From Salvator merianae (lineage: Eukaryota; Chordata; Lepidosauria; Squamata; Teiidae), in contig QVOM02000119.1 of the NCBI GenBank assembly GCA_003586115.2, positions 45,496,742-45,560,741 of the forward strand: DNA of 64,000 bases, read 5' to 3'. Under the pieces are notes generated by a model. The model searched no databases, had not been told where the DNA came from, and was given only the letters and a program-made list of their open reading frames with translations. The translations under genes and the position numbers were made by a program. This document shows positions 1 to 49,516 of the stretch, in pieces; the stretch's first letter is position 1; each line of letters starts with the position of its first letter.

Positions 1-550
1 GATTGTGATTCGATTGGATCTGCAAAGTCTATGTGGAGTCTTGACCAAGGGCCCCTGGGAGTTTCCCATTCCCCTGGTGTGGTTCTTGGTGGGTTTGGCC
101 TTGACTCCTGGCAAAGACTGCACATAGCTACCCACTGTTCTATGTCCCTATCTAAACCAGGCCACCATAAATGGCTTCTTGCCAAACTCTTCATTCTAAC
201 TATCCCTGGGTGGCCCTTATGTAACAATTCTATCACCCTTCTTCTTAATGTTGGGGAAATAATGACCCTATCTCCCCATAAGATGCATCCCTTAAGAACC
301 AACAGCTCTAATTGTTTACTTTTATAATGTTTAAGTTCGTCTGTGGGAGGCTCTTCTGCCCATCCCTTGAGGATGTATTCCGTTACCGAATGAAGCGTGG
401 GGTCTTTTCTGGTTTCAGTGGCTACTTCCTCAGCAGTGACTAATGGGCAGTCATCCATTTCTATTAATAACACCTCAGCTGCAGGTGCTGGGTCTTCTAG
501 TAGTTTAGCTACTGGGCAGCGGCTCAAACTGTCTGCGTGATTAATCTCCT
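1..550 (-). CDS. Pol C-terminal part: RNase H tail and N-terminal integrase (partial)
   Basis: This frame is open from just past a run of nine C (plus strand 552-560) to the window edge. It begins with the RNase H tail motif HADSLSR. It then carries the integrase zinc-binding domain, with HKGHPG, the WWPGLD block and a closing CSLCQ pair. The catalytic core starts at RLHIDFA, where the first acidic residue of the D,D-E triad is seen at positions 1-40. The remaining catalytic residues lie outside the window. It is out of frame with the upstream pol frame by one base in the homopolymer. The cause may be a mutation or a sequencing error in the run. Confidence 0.85.
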
Positions 551-2559
551 TCCCCCCCCCGGTGTTTTAAGGTGTAGTTATACCCTGAGAGGAATATAGC
601 CCACCTAGTCAATCTAGGGGACATAAAAGGGGGTGTAGGTTTGTTTCCTGCCAAGAGGCCCAGGAGGGGTTTATGATCAGTTATTATCTCAAAAGGCCAC
701 CCATAAATATAGTCATGGAATTTTTTAACGCCAGCAACAGCTGCCAGGGCTTCCTTATCTATCTGACTATAATTTCTTTCTGCAGCAGATAATGTTCTAG
801 AGAAAAATGCTATGGGGGCCTCTGTGCCATTGGGAAATATGTGGGCGAGGACTGCACCCACGCCATAGGGGGATGCATCGCAAGTGAGCCTTAGGGGCAA
901 GGTGGCATTATATTGAACTACCACGCTATTGGATGATAAGAGGTTTTTTATTTGTTGGAATGCTAGGCGTTCCGGTTCACCCCAGGTCCAGCTGGATCCC
1001 TTCTGTAGCAATCTATGGAGAGGTTCTGCTGCCGTGGCTTTCTGTTTTAAAAAAACAGAGTAAAAATTTAAAAGTCCTAAAAAGGCTTGTAGTTCAGTTT
1101 TGTTTCTAGGTTCTGGGGCATCCTTGATTGCCTTAATCTTTTCTTCTGTGGGGTGAATTCCTTCCCTGTCTATTTTGAAGCCGAGAAATTCGATGCTAGG
1201 GACTCCCCATGAGCACTTGTCTGCCCTAAATCTAAGTCCTTTGGCTTGGAATCTGCTGAGGACTTCCCCGATCCTCTGGTTGAGCTGGGTGTGATTCTCT
1301 CCCGAAATAAGGACGTCGTCAAAATAAGAGACGACCCCTTTAAGGCCGTTTAAAAGCCTCTCCATTAAGCTTTGGAAAATGCCGGGGGCAACGCTGATTC
1401 CAAATTGGAGCCTGGTGCATTTAAATGCTCCCCGGTGGGTGACAATGGTCTGGGCTAAGGCAGTAGCTTCATCGACGGGCAGTTGCTGGTATGCTTGGGC
1501 TAAATCAAGTTTGGCAAATAATTTGCCTTCTCCCAAGGAGTGGAGTAAGTGCTGGACCACCGGTATGGAGTAGGCGTTATGTTGGAGTGCCCTATTCAGG
1601 GTCGATTTATAATCAGCGCAGACCCTAATTGACCCGTCTGGTTTGAGTGGGGTGACTATTGGCGTCTCCCAGGGGGCATAGTCAACGGGAACTAAGATTC
1701 CCTGAGCTATCAGCTTGTCTAATTGTAAGTCAAGTTTGGGAAGGAGAGGTAATGGAACTCTGCGGGGTTTTAACCGAAGTGGGGGTATCTTAGGGTCTAT
1801 TGTAAAAGAGATAGGCGGCCCCCTATAAGTACCCAAACCGTCAGCAAAAACGTCTGGAAATTCCTTGACAAAATCGGCACTTTCACTGGTGGTGATTTTG
1901 TGTAAACCAGTAACCCCTATGCCCAATGGTTCCAACCACTCCATGCCTAGCAGAGTGTGCTTAGCCCCTTCTACTACAACCAGGGGTAGTTGCCTTGAAA
2001 TATTTTTAAAAGTAATCGGTACCCTTGCCCGCCCCACTACAGGAATCCCGTTCCCCTGAAAGTCTCGGATAGAAGACGTAATTGGTTCTAATTGTTCCTT
2101 TTGGATAGAAGGCATATATAACTTAAGCTTATGCCAGGGCATAATGCTAAATCTTGAGCCCGTGTCCAGCTCCATTGTGCATGGCTGGTTGTTTAAAAGC
2201 AGGGACACGGACAGTTTGTTTGGGTCGGCGGGGACGGTGCAACGTACTGCGGGGTAACAGTTACTTCGGTTGGCATCCCGGTTGTAATTCTCGGAGTTCC
2301 TCGGGTAACCTCTGGAGTAGGGTTGAGAGAACTTGTTGTCCGTCGGCTGCCAGGTGTTGGTGAAGGGGCGATGGCCTCTTGGGGACGGTTGAAAATCGTC
2401 AGGCAGAATGGTGCGGCAAGCCTCGGCGATGTGACCTCGCTTTTCACAGCAGCGGCAGACTGCATCGCGGAACGGGCACTTCGATCTGGGGTGGTTCCCT
2501 CTGCATCCGGTGCATCTCGGTACGGCGTGGGGGCTTCTTTGGTACCTTGGTTGGGACAT
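541..2559 (-). CDS. Pol: zinc knuckle, protease, reverse transcriptase, RNase H
   Basis: 672 codons are open. In order they hold a CCHC-like zinc knuckle pair near residues 16-48 (CTGC..., CRCCEKRGHIAEAC), a retropepsin active site ELDTGS near residue 130, and a reverse transcriptase with LDLAQAYQQ and the catalytic YFDDVLIS box. The RNase H domain follows, with LTCDASPYGVGAVL, the IDKEALA block and ITDHKPL. The frame is -1 relative to gag, so translation would need -1 frameshifting near 2560 unless the phase change is a mutation. It stops at 541 because of an altered homopolymer, while the tail continues in the next frame. The DTG and YFDD motifs are intact. Confidence 0.92.
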   Translation of the reverse strand: MSQPRYQRSPHAVPRCTGCRGNHPRSKCPFRDAVCRCCEKRGHIAEACRTILPDDFQPSPRGHRPFTNTWQPTDNKFSQPYSRGYPRNSENYNRDANRSNCYPAVRCTVPADPNKLSVSLLLNNQPCTMELDTGSRFSIMPWHKLKLYMPSIQKEQLEPITSSIRDFQGNGIPVVGRARVPITFKNISRQLPLVVVEGAKHTLLGMEWLEPLGIGVTGLHKITTSESADFVKEFPDVFADGLGTYRGPPISFTIDPKIPPLRLKPRRVPLPLLPKLDLQLDKLIAQGILVPVDYAPWETPIVTPLKPDGSIRVCADYKSTLNRALQHNAYSIPVVQHLLHSLGEGKLFAKLDLAQAYQQLPVDEATALAQTIVTHRGAFKCTRLQFGISVAPGIFQSLMERLLNGLKGVVSYFDDVLISGENHTQLNQRIGEVLSRFQAKGLRFRADKCSWGVPSIEFLGFKIDREGIHPTEEKIKAIKDAPEPRNKTELQAFLGLLNFYSVFLKQKATAAEPLHRLLQKGSSWTWGEPERLAFQQIKNLLSSNSVVVQYNATLPLRLTCDASPYGVGAVLAHIFPNGTEAPIAFFSRTLSAAERNYSQIDKEALAAVAGVKKFHDYIYGWPFEIITDHKPLLGLLAGNKPTPPFMSPRLTRWAIFLSGYNYTLKHRGGEGD

Positions 2560-3203
2560 CCTGATCTGCAGTCGTCTTCCTCGAAGGCTGGGTTCGGGTC
2601 TTGCTTCTCGGTGGTGTTCGCAGGCGCAAGGTTTTCCAGCTTCAGCACCTGGTTTATGTTGGAATGTCTCTTGAGTTCCTCAGCGGCAGCTTCGGAGACT
2701 TCAACGGCTTGTGCTGCTTTTAATACTTCTTGTAGGGTGGTTTCCTCCTCGGTGAGGAGTTTGTTGTGGAGTGCCAGATTTCGCATTCTGAAAATCAAGC
2801 CATCTATCATCCTGGGCTCTGGATTATCAAATTTGCACTTAGATAAGACACTCCGCAGATGAGTGGCAAATTGGTTGATGGATTCTCCCTCGTTCTGAAA
2901 CATCCGGGAGAATTGGTGCCAGAAAACCCTGGATGGTTTGGTCGGCTTGAAATGTGCCGCCAGCTTTGTTGTGAGCGTTGTCCAGGAGACGGAATTCACC
3001 GGGTCTGGGTCCGTAAGAGTTTGAGCGAGGTCATATATATGGGACCCGCAATGGCTGAGGAAGATTGCTCTCTTCCTGTTGTCCTCAGCGTTTTGTAGAC
3101 CGGAGGCTTCTAAAAAGACATCAAACTTGGCCATATAGGTCTGCCAGCTAGTCTTTTCTGAATTGAAGTACTCCGGAGCCTTCGCGACAGAGGAAACTTC
3201 CAT
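2193..3203 (-). CDS. Gag-like protein of the LTR element
   Basis: The ATG at 3203 lies 38 nt after the primer-binding site. About 215 residues look like a Ty3/Gypsy Gag. They include WQTYMAKFDVFLEA near the start, a FWHQF..MFQNEGESINQFATHLR block and a C-terminal helix rich in E and A. From about 2560 down to 2193 this frame overlaps the zinc-knuckle frame of pol and is probably not meaningful, since the nucleocapsid motif is encoded in the -1 frame. The protein would assemble the particle and package the RNA. Confidence 0.85.
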   Translation of the reverse strand: MEVSSVAKAPEYFNSEKTSWQTYMAKFDVFLEASGLQNAEDNRKRAIFLSHCGSHIYDLAQTLTDPDPVNSVSWTTLTTKLAAHFKPTKPSRVFWHQFSRMFQNEGESINQFATHLRSVLSKCKFDNPEPRMIDGLIFRMRNLALHNKLLTEEETTLQEVLKAAQAVEVSEAAAEELKRHSNINQVLKLENLAPANTTEKQDPNPAFEEDDCRSGCPNQGTKEAPTPYRDAPDAEGTTPDRSARSAMQSAAAVKSEVTSPRLAAPFCLTIFNRPQEAIAPSPTPGSRRTTSSLNPTPEVTRGTPRITTGMPTEVTVTPQYVAPSPPTQTNCPCPCF

Positions 3204-3220
3204 GGCTGAATTGCTCGTGA

Positions 3221-3241
3221 GGTTCGAGTCTCTTGTCGCCA
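3221..3241 (-). promoter_or_regulatory. Primer-binding site of the LTR element
   Basis: On the minus strand TGGCGACAAGAGACTCGAAC begins one base after the LTR end. It starts with the obligatory TGG (complement of the tRNA CCA tail), and its far end matches a T-arm (GTTCGAGTC in the tRNA sense). The acceptor end GTCGCCA would suit a serine tRNA, but the exact primer is not settled. Confidence 0.75.
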
Positions 3242-3242
3242 G

Positions 3243-3493
3243 TGTTAAGTTCTCAATAAAGAATCAGGCGTGTTGTAACCAAGATCTGATTTATTTAGAT
3301 GAGGTTGTAACGTCCCCCCTTCAGCTATCAACTGCTAACTCCCAACTGACAAAGGCGTGCGCGGTGGCCTCTATTTATACATTTTCCTAGTGCTGGAGGT
3401 GTGGCTTTGACAGCCGTTTGTTCCCCCCCCCCGCTCTTGGTATTTCGGCCAATCCGCGGCTTCCATTCAAATATTGAATTTACATACACAACA
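3243..3493 (-). repeat. 5' LTR of the Gypsy-type element
   Basis: On the minus strand it starts TGTTGTGTATG at 3493 and ends TTAACA at 3243, a normal TG...CA pair with a short TGTT/AACA inverted repeat. Its left border is where L2 coding similarity stops, and its right border is 1 nt before the primer-binding site. An AATAAA lies on the minus strand near 3290, a plausible R-region polyadenylation signal. Length is 251 bp. Confidence 0.85.
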
Positions 3494-4171
3494 GCTCCCC
3501 TTGCCACAGCTGACAGATGATGATCCCAAGTCAGCTGCGGATCAAGGAGCACACCCAGGTTACGGACCTTCTCTGAGGAGGTCAACAATCCCCCCCCCCA
3601 AAGTAATGGATGGACAGATGGCCGAGTCCTTGGGCGGTAACACCCACAGCCATTCCGTCTTGTCAGGGTTGAGTCTAAGTCTGTTGATGCCCATCCAGAC
3701 CCTGACAGCCTCCAGACACCGGCACATTACATCGACCGCTTCACTGAATTGGCGCGGGGTGGAAATGTACAGCTGAGTATCATCAGCGTATTGATGGTAA
3801 CTCACCCCATAACAATGGATAATCTCACCCAGCGGTTTCATGTAAATGTTGAATAGCAGGGGGGAGAGGACAGACCCCTGAGGCACCCCACAAATGAGGG
3901 GCCTAGGGGCAGACCTCTGCCTCCCTACTAACACCGACTGCAACCGACCAGACAGGTAGGAGGAAAACCACCGTAAAACGGTGGCTCCCACTCCCAACCC
4001 CTCCAGCCGGCGCAGAAGGATACCATGGTCGATGGTATCGAAAGCCGCCGAGAGGTCAAGAAGCACCAGGATAGAGGAATAACCCCTATCCCGAGCCCGC
4101 CAGAGATCACCTATCAGTGCGACCAAGGCAGTCTCAGTGCTGTAGCCGGGCCTGAAACCAGACTGTAAACA
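3494..4171 (-). mobile_element. L2-type LINE reverse transcriptase fragment (interrupted)
   Basis: From 4126 to 3560 a minus-strand frame encodes a non-LTR reverse transcriptase with LDLSAAFDTIDH, CGVPQGSVLSPLLFNIYM and the catalytic YADDTQLYIS. It continues upstream to about 4171 (SGFRPGYSTETA). After a frame slip at a C-run near 3590, the next frame holds LGVLLDPQLTWDHHLS and then stops abruptly at 3493, where the LTR element inserted. The wording SAAFDTIDH/YADDTQLY is of the L2 clade rather than CR1. The copy is 5' truncated and dead. Confidence 0.9.
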
Positions 4172-4267
4172 TGTTGGAAGGCTTTCTTGTGCACCCAGGA
4201 ATTAGGTGCTCATTCTTATTGAGGCAGTTTTAAAAATCCCAGTATGATCATACTCCTATATGAAAAA

Positions 4268-4411
4268 GAGGACAGATTTCCTACTCCTTCAATGGTTGTG
4301 TGTGGCAAAGAAAACTTCAGCAGGTGTAGCCCATCATCCAGATGACATGACACCTGCCTAAATACCCTCTACTATGCAGCTATTAAAGGAGTAGGAAGTC
4401 TATCTTCTTTT
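4268..4411. repeat. Short inverted-repeat element (MITE-like)
   Basis: The arm around 4270-4299 (GATTTCCTACTCCTTCAAT) is the imperfect reverse complement of the arm around 4380-4409 (ATTAAAGGAGTAGGAAGTC). No coding capacity is seen. The shape fits a non-autonomous DNA transposon; the family is not identified. Confidence 0.6.
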
Positions 4412-5884
4412 TTTTATGATAGACCTAACCTGCACATCAACCAGGAGCATGCAGGGCCTTGCTGGCTTATCTGAAAGAAGCCATGCCACAAGAAAATGAT
4501 AGAAATGCTGGCATGTATGCCATATTGATGGTGCTTTCCTATACCAGAAACATAGCTGCACAGGTTGTGGTGGCCACTGGCACACATGAATGGGCAGAAA
4601 AGCTGCTCCAGTTCCTCAGGTATCTGACCAGTAGGCATAGAAGTGGGTAAGCAATACTCTGCTTTCACAACTTGTTCCAGCTGTATCCAAGGCACACAGA
4701 GATGTGGCCAGAGTAGTTTACAGACTTTAAAGGAGTGTTTTTCCTTCTTATTATGTAGGTTCAGAAAAATAAAGGAACACTATTTTTCTTTTATAAAAAC
4801 AACTCTTTTTCTTCGTTGTGGAAGAGGAGGAGGAGGAAAAAGGGAGGAAAAGTGATCAGGTAGCTGTGCTAGATGTTGAACACAAGTGGCCAGTTTTGGT
4901 TTCATCAAAATGCATCAGAATGGTGTTACTTTTACTTGCTTTCCACAAGAGCCATATTGTTTTTTTGCACTAAAAATGAAACTTCGGTATATTTTACTGA
5001 TGAGGTGGGTAGGAGGAGGGAGGTTGGATGGGTTAAATTTTAAATATGTTTTAGCATTTGTTTTGTCATATGTTGTGACCCACCCTGGGACATCCAGATG
5101 AAAAGCGGGATTCTAATGTTATAAATAAATTAAATAAATAACTAAACATAGTTGAACTTAGTCCCATACAGAGCTGGGAATTTTGATTTTGAAGCATCTG
5201 CAATAAAAGTTGAAGCAGGGTGGTCTGTTCTTGGGCATCAAAACTAGAGCAGCATCTAAGGCTGTGATCAGACATAACAAAAGGGGCACCTCAGAGAGAC
5301 AGTGTGTGACCTTCGGTGTTCCAAAGTCTTCTCTAATCCACCTTTTCTAGCATAGAATGTTCATGAGAGGGGGGAGGGGCAGACTGGAGTATGAACAATC
5401 CCAATGTTTTGTTTTGTTTTTTTGTCTAATCACAGCCTATTTGTATGTACCCAACAACAGAAAAACAAAGGCCCCACAAAATAGTTATGTGTCTGTGATA
5501 GGTGGTAAAAAACTGAAAACTATTTTTGAATGGACATGAAGCCAATTTTTTCTTCAGTGATTTTAACTGAACTGAGAAACTCTTGGCAGCCTGTAAGGAG
5601 AGCAGGTGCAAATTTCTAATAGCAAGAAATCCAGAAGTTGCTTCTGAACAAGTCCATAGACCATTGCTTCATATTTAAACATATGTATCTCGTTACTATA
5701 TTTTAACATGTTTTACTAATCCAGTTATCACCATTTTCAAACTTTTGAAAGGATGTGTCATATTTTAGCCAGTAACAGATGTATTGTCCTGTAGCCTACA
5801 TAGAAAAATCAGTTAAATTCATCCTTAATACTCTATCTTGTACCATATATACTGAGAAGGGCTCATCTGTGGCATCTTATGCAT
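4412..5884. other. Gene-free flank with an L2 3' tail
   Basis: No exon, RNA gene or long meaningful frame is seen. Around 5066-5150 on the plus strand the text GACCCACCCTGGGA...AAAGCGGGATT, followed by AAAT repeats, is the usual 3' end of squamate L2-like LINEs or L2-tailed SINEs. The rest is unique-looking AT-rich DNA. Confidence 0.5.
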
Positions 5885-6117
5885 GTTAAGAAAGGCATGT
5901 CTGTACCATCAGATCAGAACCCCTCCTTCATGCAGGGATCCAGATCAAAGCATCCTCCACTTGAACACATCCAATGAGGGAGTGGCCACTGCCTCTCCAG
6001 GTAATCATTCTAGTGTTCCAGTGCTGTTCGTACAAGGAAGTTTTCTCTGATATTCCATGTCCTACACTCTTAGTCATGGCTCTCTTCTCAGAATCATACA
6101 GGTAAGCATAATGCAAT
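5885..6117 (-). mobile_element. CR1-type LINE fragment
   Basis: The plus-strand text (CATCCAATGAGGGAGTGGCC, then CTCCAGGTAATCATTC and a TTTTCTCTGATATTCC stretch) is the same family as the better preserved CR1 piece at 46985-47300. It is degraded, with no useful frame. Confidence 0.5.
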
Positions 6118-6497
6118 CTTTATTGCCCTGTGATTAATTTGTATTTTTCAGCACTGAAAATGGAATGTTTTCCATTCATGATCTTAGCCAGTGATGACTC
6201 CTCTGATCTTAGCCAGTGACTCTTCCAGACTCTGTTTAACATCTGAGGCTGGCCTCTGTGTCCTCTGTGTGAAGTAAGGACCGGATCTTTTCAGCAGAGG
6301 CTTCTTATTTCTGGAAGTCACTGCCTAAAGTCCTCATCTGATACTTGATGTGAGATTGTTCAAATCTAGTTGTTCTGCCAGATATTCGGGGGTCTTAGAG
6401 GACACTCAGAGACTGAGGATTACTAATCCCTGAAATGACTATAATTAAAGAGCTTCCTTTTTTAGATTGCTGTAAGTGTTTGTATTTTCTGCCCCAG

Positions 6498-7365
6498 GAA
6501 TCAGAACATAAGAGGAAACCTGCTAGATCAGGCCACAGGTCATTTAGTCCAGCATTCTGACTTACACTATGGCCACCAATTGCTTCTGGGCATTCTCAAA
6601 GAGAAGATGAAAGCAAAACTTTCACCTGCTTTCAACTTCCTGCAAACGGTCTTTTTATTATTATTATTTTTACTTTTTTAATAGAAATAACAAAAAATAA
6701 CAGATTATAACAAAAAAAAATAGTGCTCCCCCCAAAAAAGAACATATATTGAAAAAGAAAGAAGAAACAAACAAACAAAAAACAATAACTACTACTCCAC
6801 CACCACACTACCAAACTACTCCTTGTGCACACTGGTTGACAACTTTAGATTACTTTCATCTTCTTTCTCTTTCATTTTAACTGGATCAAAGAGTCAGTCT
6901 TACTATTTCTTCTCTCAATTCTTCCGGTGCTTGGGGTCTCATTGAAAAATACAATAAATCTTTCCATTTTTCCTCTGTCTTAGGAAGCAATTTCATACTT
7001 TGCCTTTTAAATCTTATTTCCCACATTTTAACAAATCTATATTGTTCCATTAAATACCCATACCAGTTACTTAATGTCCATTTAGTACATAACTTCCTGC
7101 AAATGGTCTTTAGAGGAATCCTGCCTCTTTCTCCCCAACTTGGAGGTGGTACCTAGGCATCAGTTCTGGTAGCCACTGATATAGCTTCCTCTATGAATTT
7201 GTCTAACTCTTTCTTAAAGATATCAAGGCTGGTTACTATCACCACCCTATCTGGTAGTAAATTCCATAGATCACTGACCCTCTAGGTTAAAATACACTTC
7301 TCCTTGTCGGTCCTAACTTTCCTGCCCGTCAGCTTCATAGAGTTACCTCATAGTTCTAGTTACCT
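6498..7365 (-). mobile_element. CR1-like LINE 3' region, split by an insertion
   Basis: Positions 6498-6654 and 7091-7365 together match the repeat at 21745-22160 (AGAACATAAGAG start, TTGCTTCTGGGCATT, AATTCCATAGA, CTCCTTGTCGGTCCTAAC). The better copy encodes on the minus strand a CR1 RT C-terminal signature, KYFFTQGVFGLWNFLPEK. The low-coordinate end reads TATGTTCT on the minus strand, as expected of a CR1 3' end. An L1-like insertion separates the two halves. Confidence 0.65.
6655..7090 (-). mobile_element. L1-like retroposon insertion with 21-bp target duplication
   Basis: The segments at 6634-6654 and 7091-7111 are identical except for one C/T difference and flank a 436-bp insert. On the minus strand the insert ends in an A-rich tail (seen as T-rich DNA at 6655-6690), as target-primed reverse transcription leaves it. 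The CR1 repeat is contiguous once the insert is ignored. The insert has no open frame and appears 5' truncated. L1-type is inferred from the long duplication and A-tail. Confidence 0.75.
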
Positions 7366-9270
7366 CATCGTTTTCTACACCATGCACGATGCTTGCCAAC
7401 CTGTTTTCTATTCCCTTCCTATTTGTAGCACTGAATTTCTTTTATTCATTACTGCTGCGCATTGGGTTGACACCTTTGCTGAGCTGCCCACCAAAGCCCC
7501 ATCAGTTTATAGGTATAATTGGAGCTCTCTCCCCAAATGTGCATTACTTTGCACTTACATAGTTTGAATCACATTATTTTATTTTTGTTACTATTTAAAT
7601 TATTTTACCTTTTACTTTAAAAAAAAAAAATTATCTTCCTTGTTAAAAAAAAATATTTAAATTAGTATTTTTTGTTTGTTTGTTACTATATATACTTCCT
7701 CTGGCCACTGCTCTGAATGAGCAGCATCTGCAAGCCCCTCCTCCCTCAGACTGTGTGCTCAGGCTAGCTTAGAAACCAGGCTTCCTCTAGCAGATAGACC
7801 AGCCATACACCAAGTGCCTATTAAACTCTCCAAAACCTGGAAGATCCACCCCACAAACTTACCCGAGCACCAGCAGTTATTCCTCCAAATTCATCTGCCA
7901 AACTCCTGTTACCTTTCCTCTGTTTCGATCTCAGGAGACCAGCCTTCCTCCTCTTGAGCACACATTCAAGTCAAATTTATAATGTTCTTAGACAAAAGTG
8001 TTTTATTGTTTTCAGTATAATTACTATTTTTCTGTAATTATGATCTTCATCATCACTACTAAGGCCCATTTCTTCAAGAACTTCCCACATGAAATCACAG
8101 TTTTCTCATTCTAAAGAAGGTATAATAAGATTGCATGATCAATACCTTTGAGTTTTAGGCAACTCCCATGAACTTCAGCTAACTCTATGGCCTATTCTAC
8201 AGCTCCCATCTCTCTGGTCTGAACCAGTGGATCTGGACCAGCCAGGCCCTCTAGTTCAGACTACAGAAAGGCATGGTCTGAAAGAGCACTGTCCGGATGA
8301 CAGCACTGGTCCAGACCTGCCCCTGCCCCCATCCCAGCCACAAAGCTCACGCAAGCTGCAGACCTGGGCTTTGACTGCTCCAAGGGATAGGAACAAAAGT
8401 TTCTAGTCCTGGAGCCTCTGGGGGACTTATTTCAGTGGCACGTTTTTGTGTGCCAACAAAATGAGTCCCCCGCTAGTTCTGATCATGGAAGCATATCTTC
8501 AGCACATCTTTATGGTCTAGACAGTATACCAGTTTAAATTGAATCTACTAGTGATCCTGCTCAGGGCCTCCCTGATCTGGATCACTCACTGTCTAATGCA
8601 GATGGAGTGGACCAACGGGGGAGGGGGGGCAGGACCACACAGATCTGCACTAATGTATGGATTGATGAAGCCCAGAAGAGGATTTCACAGCCCTTAAGGA
8701 AGACAGCCCTTCCTTAAACACTGGTTCTGCCCATACAGATAAGCTGAGCACTTAGATCAATTTGAATATGCCTGTTCTGTATTCACTTACCATCTGATGT
8801 ACATAATTATTCACAGAACAGGTTCATTGTGGCACCTGTGGAGCAGTCATCAAGGAAGGCATGTCTAAACTCCATCATTATGTTTCTCCTGCCAGTGGTA
8901 CTGGCAGGAGGAAACATGACTTCTGAGTCAAGTAGTGATTGAGTATTGGTTAGAGACAGAAAGGTTGCTACTTTATTTCTTGTTTATTTTTTGTTGTATT
9001 CTTGTACTTTATATTGTTAGCCACCCTTCCAACAGAAAGGTGAGACTTAAACAATTGATAAACAAACCTGTACATCCAAGACTTTGGGTAAATAAAATAA
9101 TACATAATTATTGTACACACAGATTTCTGGGAGCCCTTTCCCCCTCCCCCCCAGTCATCTGTGTCTTGCAAATAAATATAATTCCCTATAAGAAATTTAC
9201 ATGGATACTTTTCTAGCGAATGGCCTCCATCAACAACAATCTTAGGCTTTGGTTAGCATTGCAATATCCC
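7366..9270. other. Gene-free downstream flank of SLC17A8
   Basis: No coding exon or RNA gene is recognised. There are T-rich and A-rich stretches near 7560-7680, an unassigned possible transposon near 8180-8740, and a weak LINE-tail look near 8960-9080. Confidence 0.4.
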
Positions 9271-9276
9271 TTTATT
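9271..9276 (-). terminator. Candidate polyadenylation signal of SLC17A8
   Basis: It is the first AATAAA on the minus strand after the SLC17A8 stop codon, about 340 nt downstream of it. A longer 3' UTR using a further signal is equally possible; transcript data would decide. Confidence 0.4.
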
Positions 9277-9615
9277 TATAATGCATTCTCTGTTGTTCAG
9301 CACAAGGGGCAATTAACACAGCAGAAGTGTCTGTAGCTGGCCATGGCATCAAGTCAAAAATATGATTATGTTGTTAATGAATGACATGGGCTGTTAATGA
9401 AGGTCCCCATAAGAGTGGAATCCAAAGGGAACTCAAATCTTGTTCTTATTAACCCTTTTTTTTCTTTTTAACTGTACTACGAGTTGAAAATAACTATGAC
9501 TTGCAGCTAGCCATTTGGCATGGTTATCCACAAAAATATAACACTAAATGAATATAGATACTGCTTATTTTTGTACAGAGATGGTAATGGTCACACAGAG
9601 CTTCTATGGTTAATT

Positions 9616-49052
<39,437 letters not shown>

Positions 49053-49451
49053 CTTGTCTGTCTTCTTAAATAAATCCTTTAGTATCACGTTTGTTTGCTG
49101 TCATCATCAGCTTTATCCCAGACGTTAGCAATTTGCCTCTGTGCACTCTCTTCCAACCCACCCCTCAGAATGAGATGCTGACCAGATGATCCAGCAGATA
49201 AGAGTGTTAATCCACCAAAATATCTGTCAAAGTGAAAATTTCAGTGGAGCCTTCCCAAATTCTGCCAATAACTCAAGCAAAATTATTGCATCTCTGCCTT
49301 GAATCTATTGTCATTCCATGGCTGATAATCTTCAAATGAAGAAGCTGATGAAAAGGATGATTACACCTGGAGTTTAGTGATGCTGGACCTGGTGCTTCAG
49401 CTTATACATCTGTATGAAGCACACTATAACTTGCTCACCCTCTCTCCTGGC

Positions 49452-49458
<7 letters not shown>

Positions 49459-49515
<57 letters not shown>

Positions 49516-49516
49516 A
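49459..49516 (+). repeat. Compound (CT)n(CA)n microsatellite
   Basis: About 16 CT units pass directly into 13 CA units, about 410 bp upstream of the SLC17A8 start codon, probably in or near the 5' UTR or promoter. Confidence 0.98.

Larger units (their letters stand above)
1..3493 (-). mobile_element. Ty3/Gypsy-type LTR retrotransposon, 5' LTR through integrase, cut by window edge
   Basis: Reading down the minus strand from 3493, the parts follow the Ty3/Gypsy order. These are a 251-bp LTR (TG...CA), a primer-binding site 1 nt after it, Gag, then zinc knuckle, aspartic protease, reverse transcriptase, RNase H and the start of integrase, which runs off the left edge. Integrase after RNase H marks Metaviridae-type elements, as opposed to Copia. 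The frames are almost fully open: one phase change separates gag and pol, and one homopolymer break occurs near 552-560. This suggests a young copy. It sits inside an L2 LINE, which resumes exactly at 3494. The 3' LTR and the second copy of the target duplication are outside the window. Confidence 0.93.
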
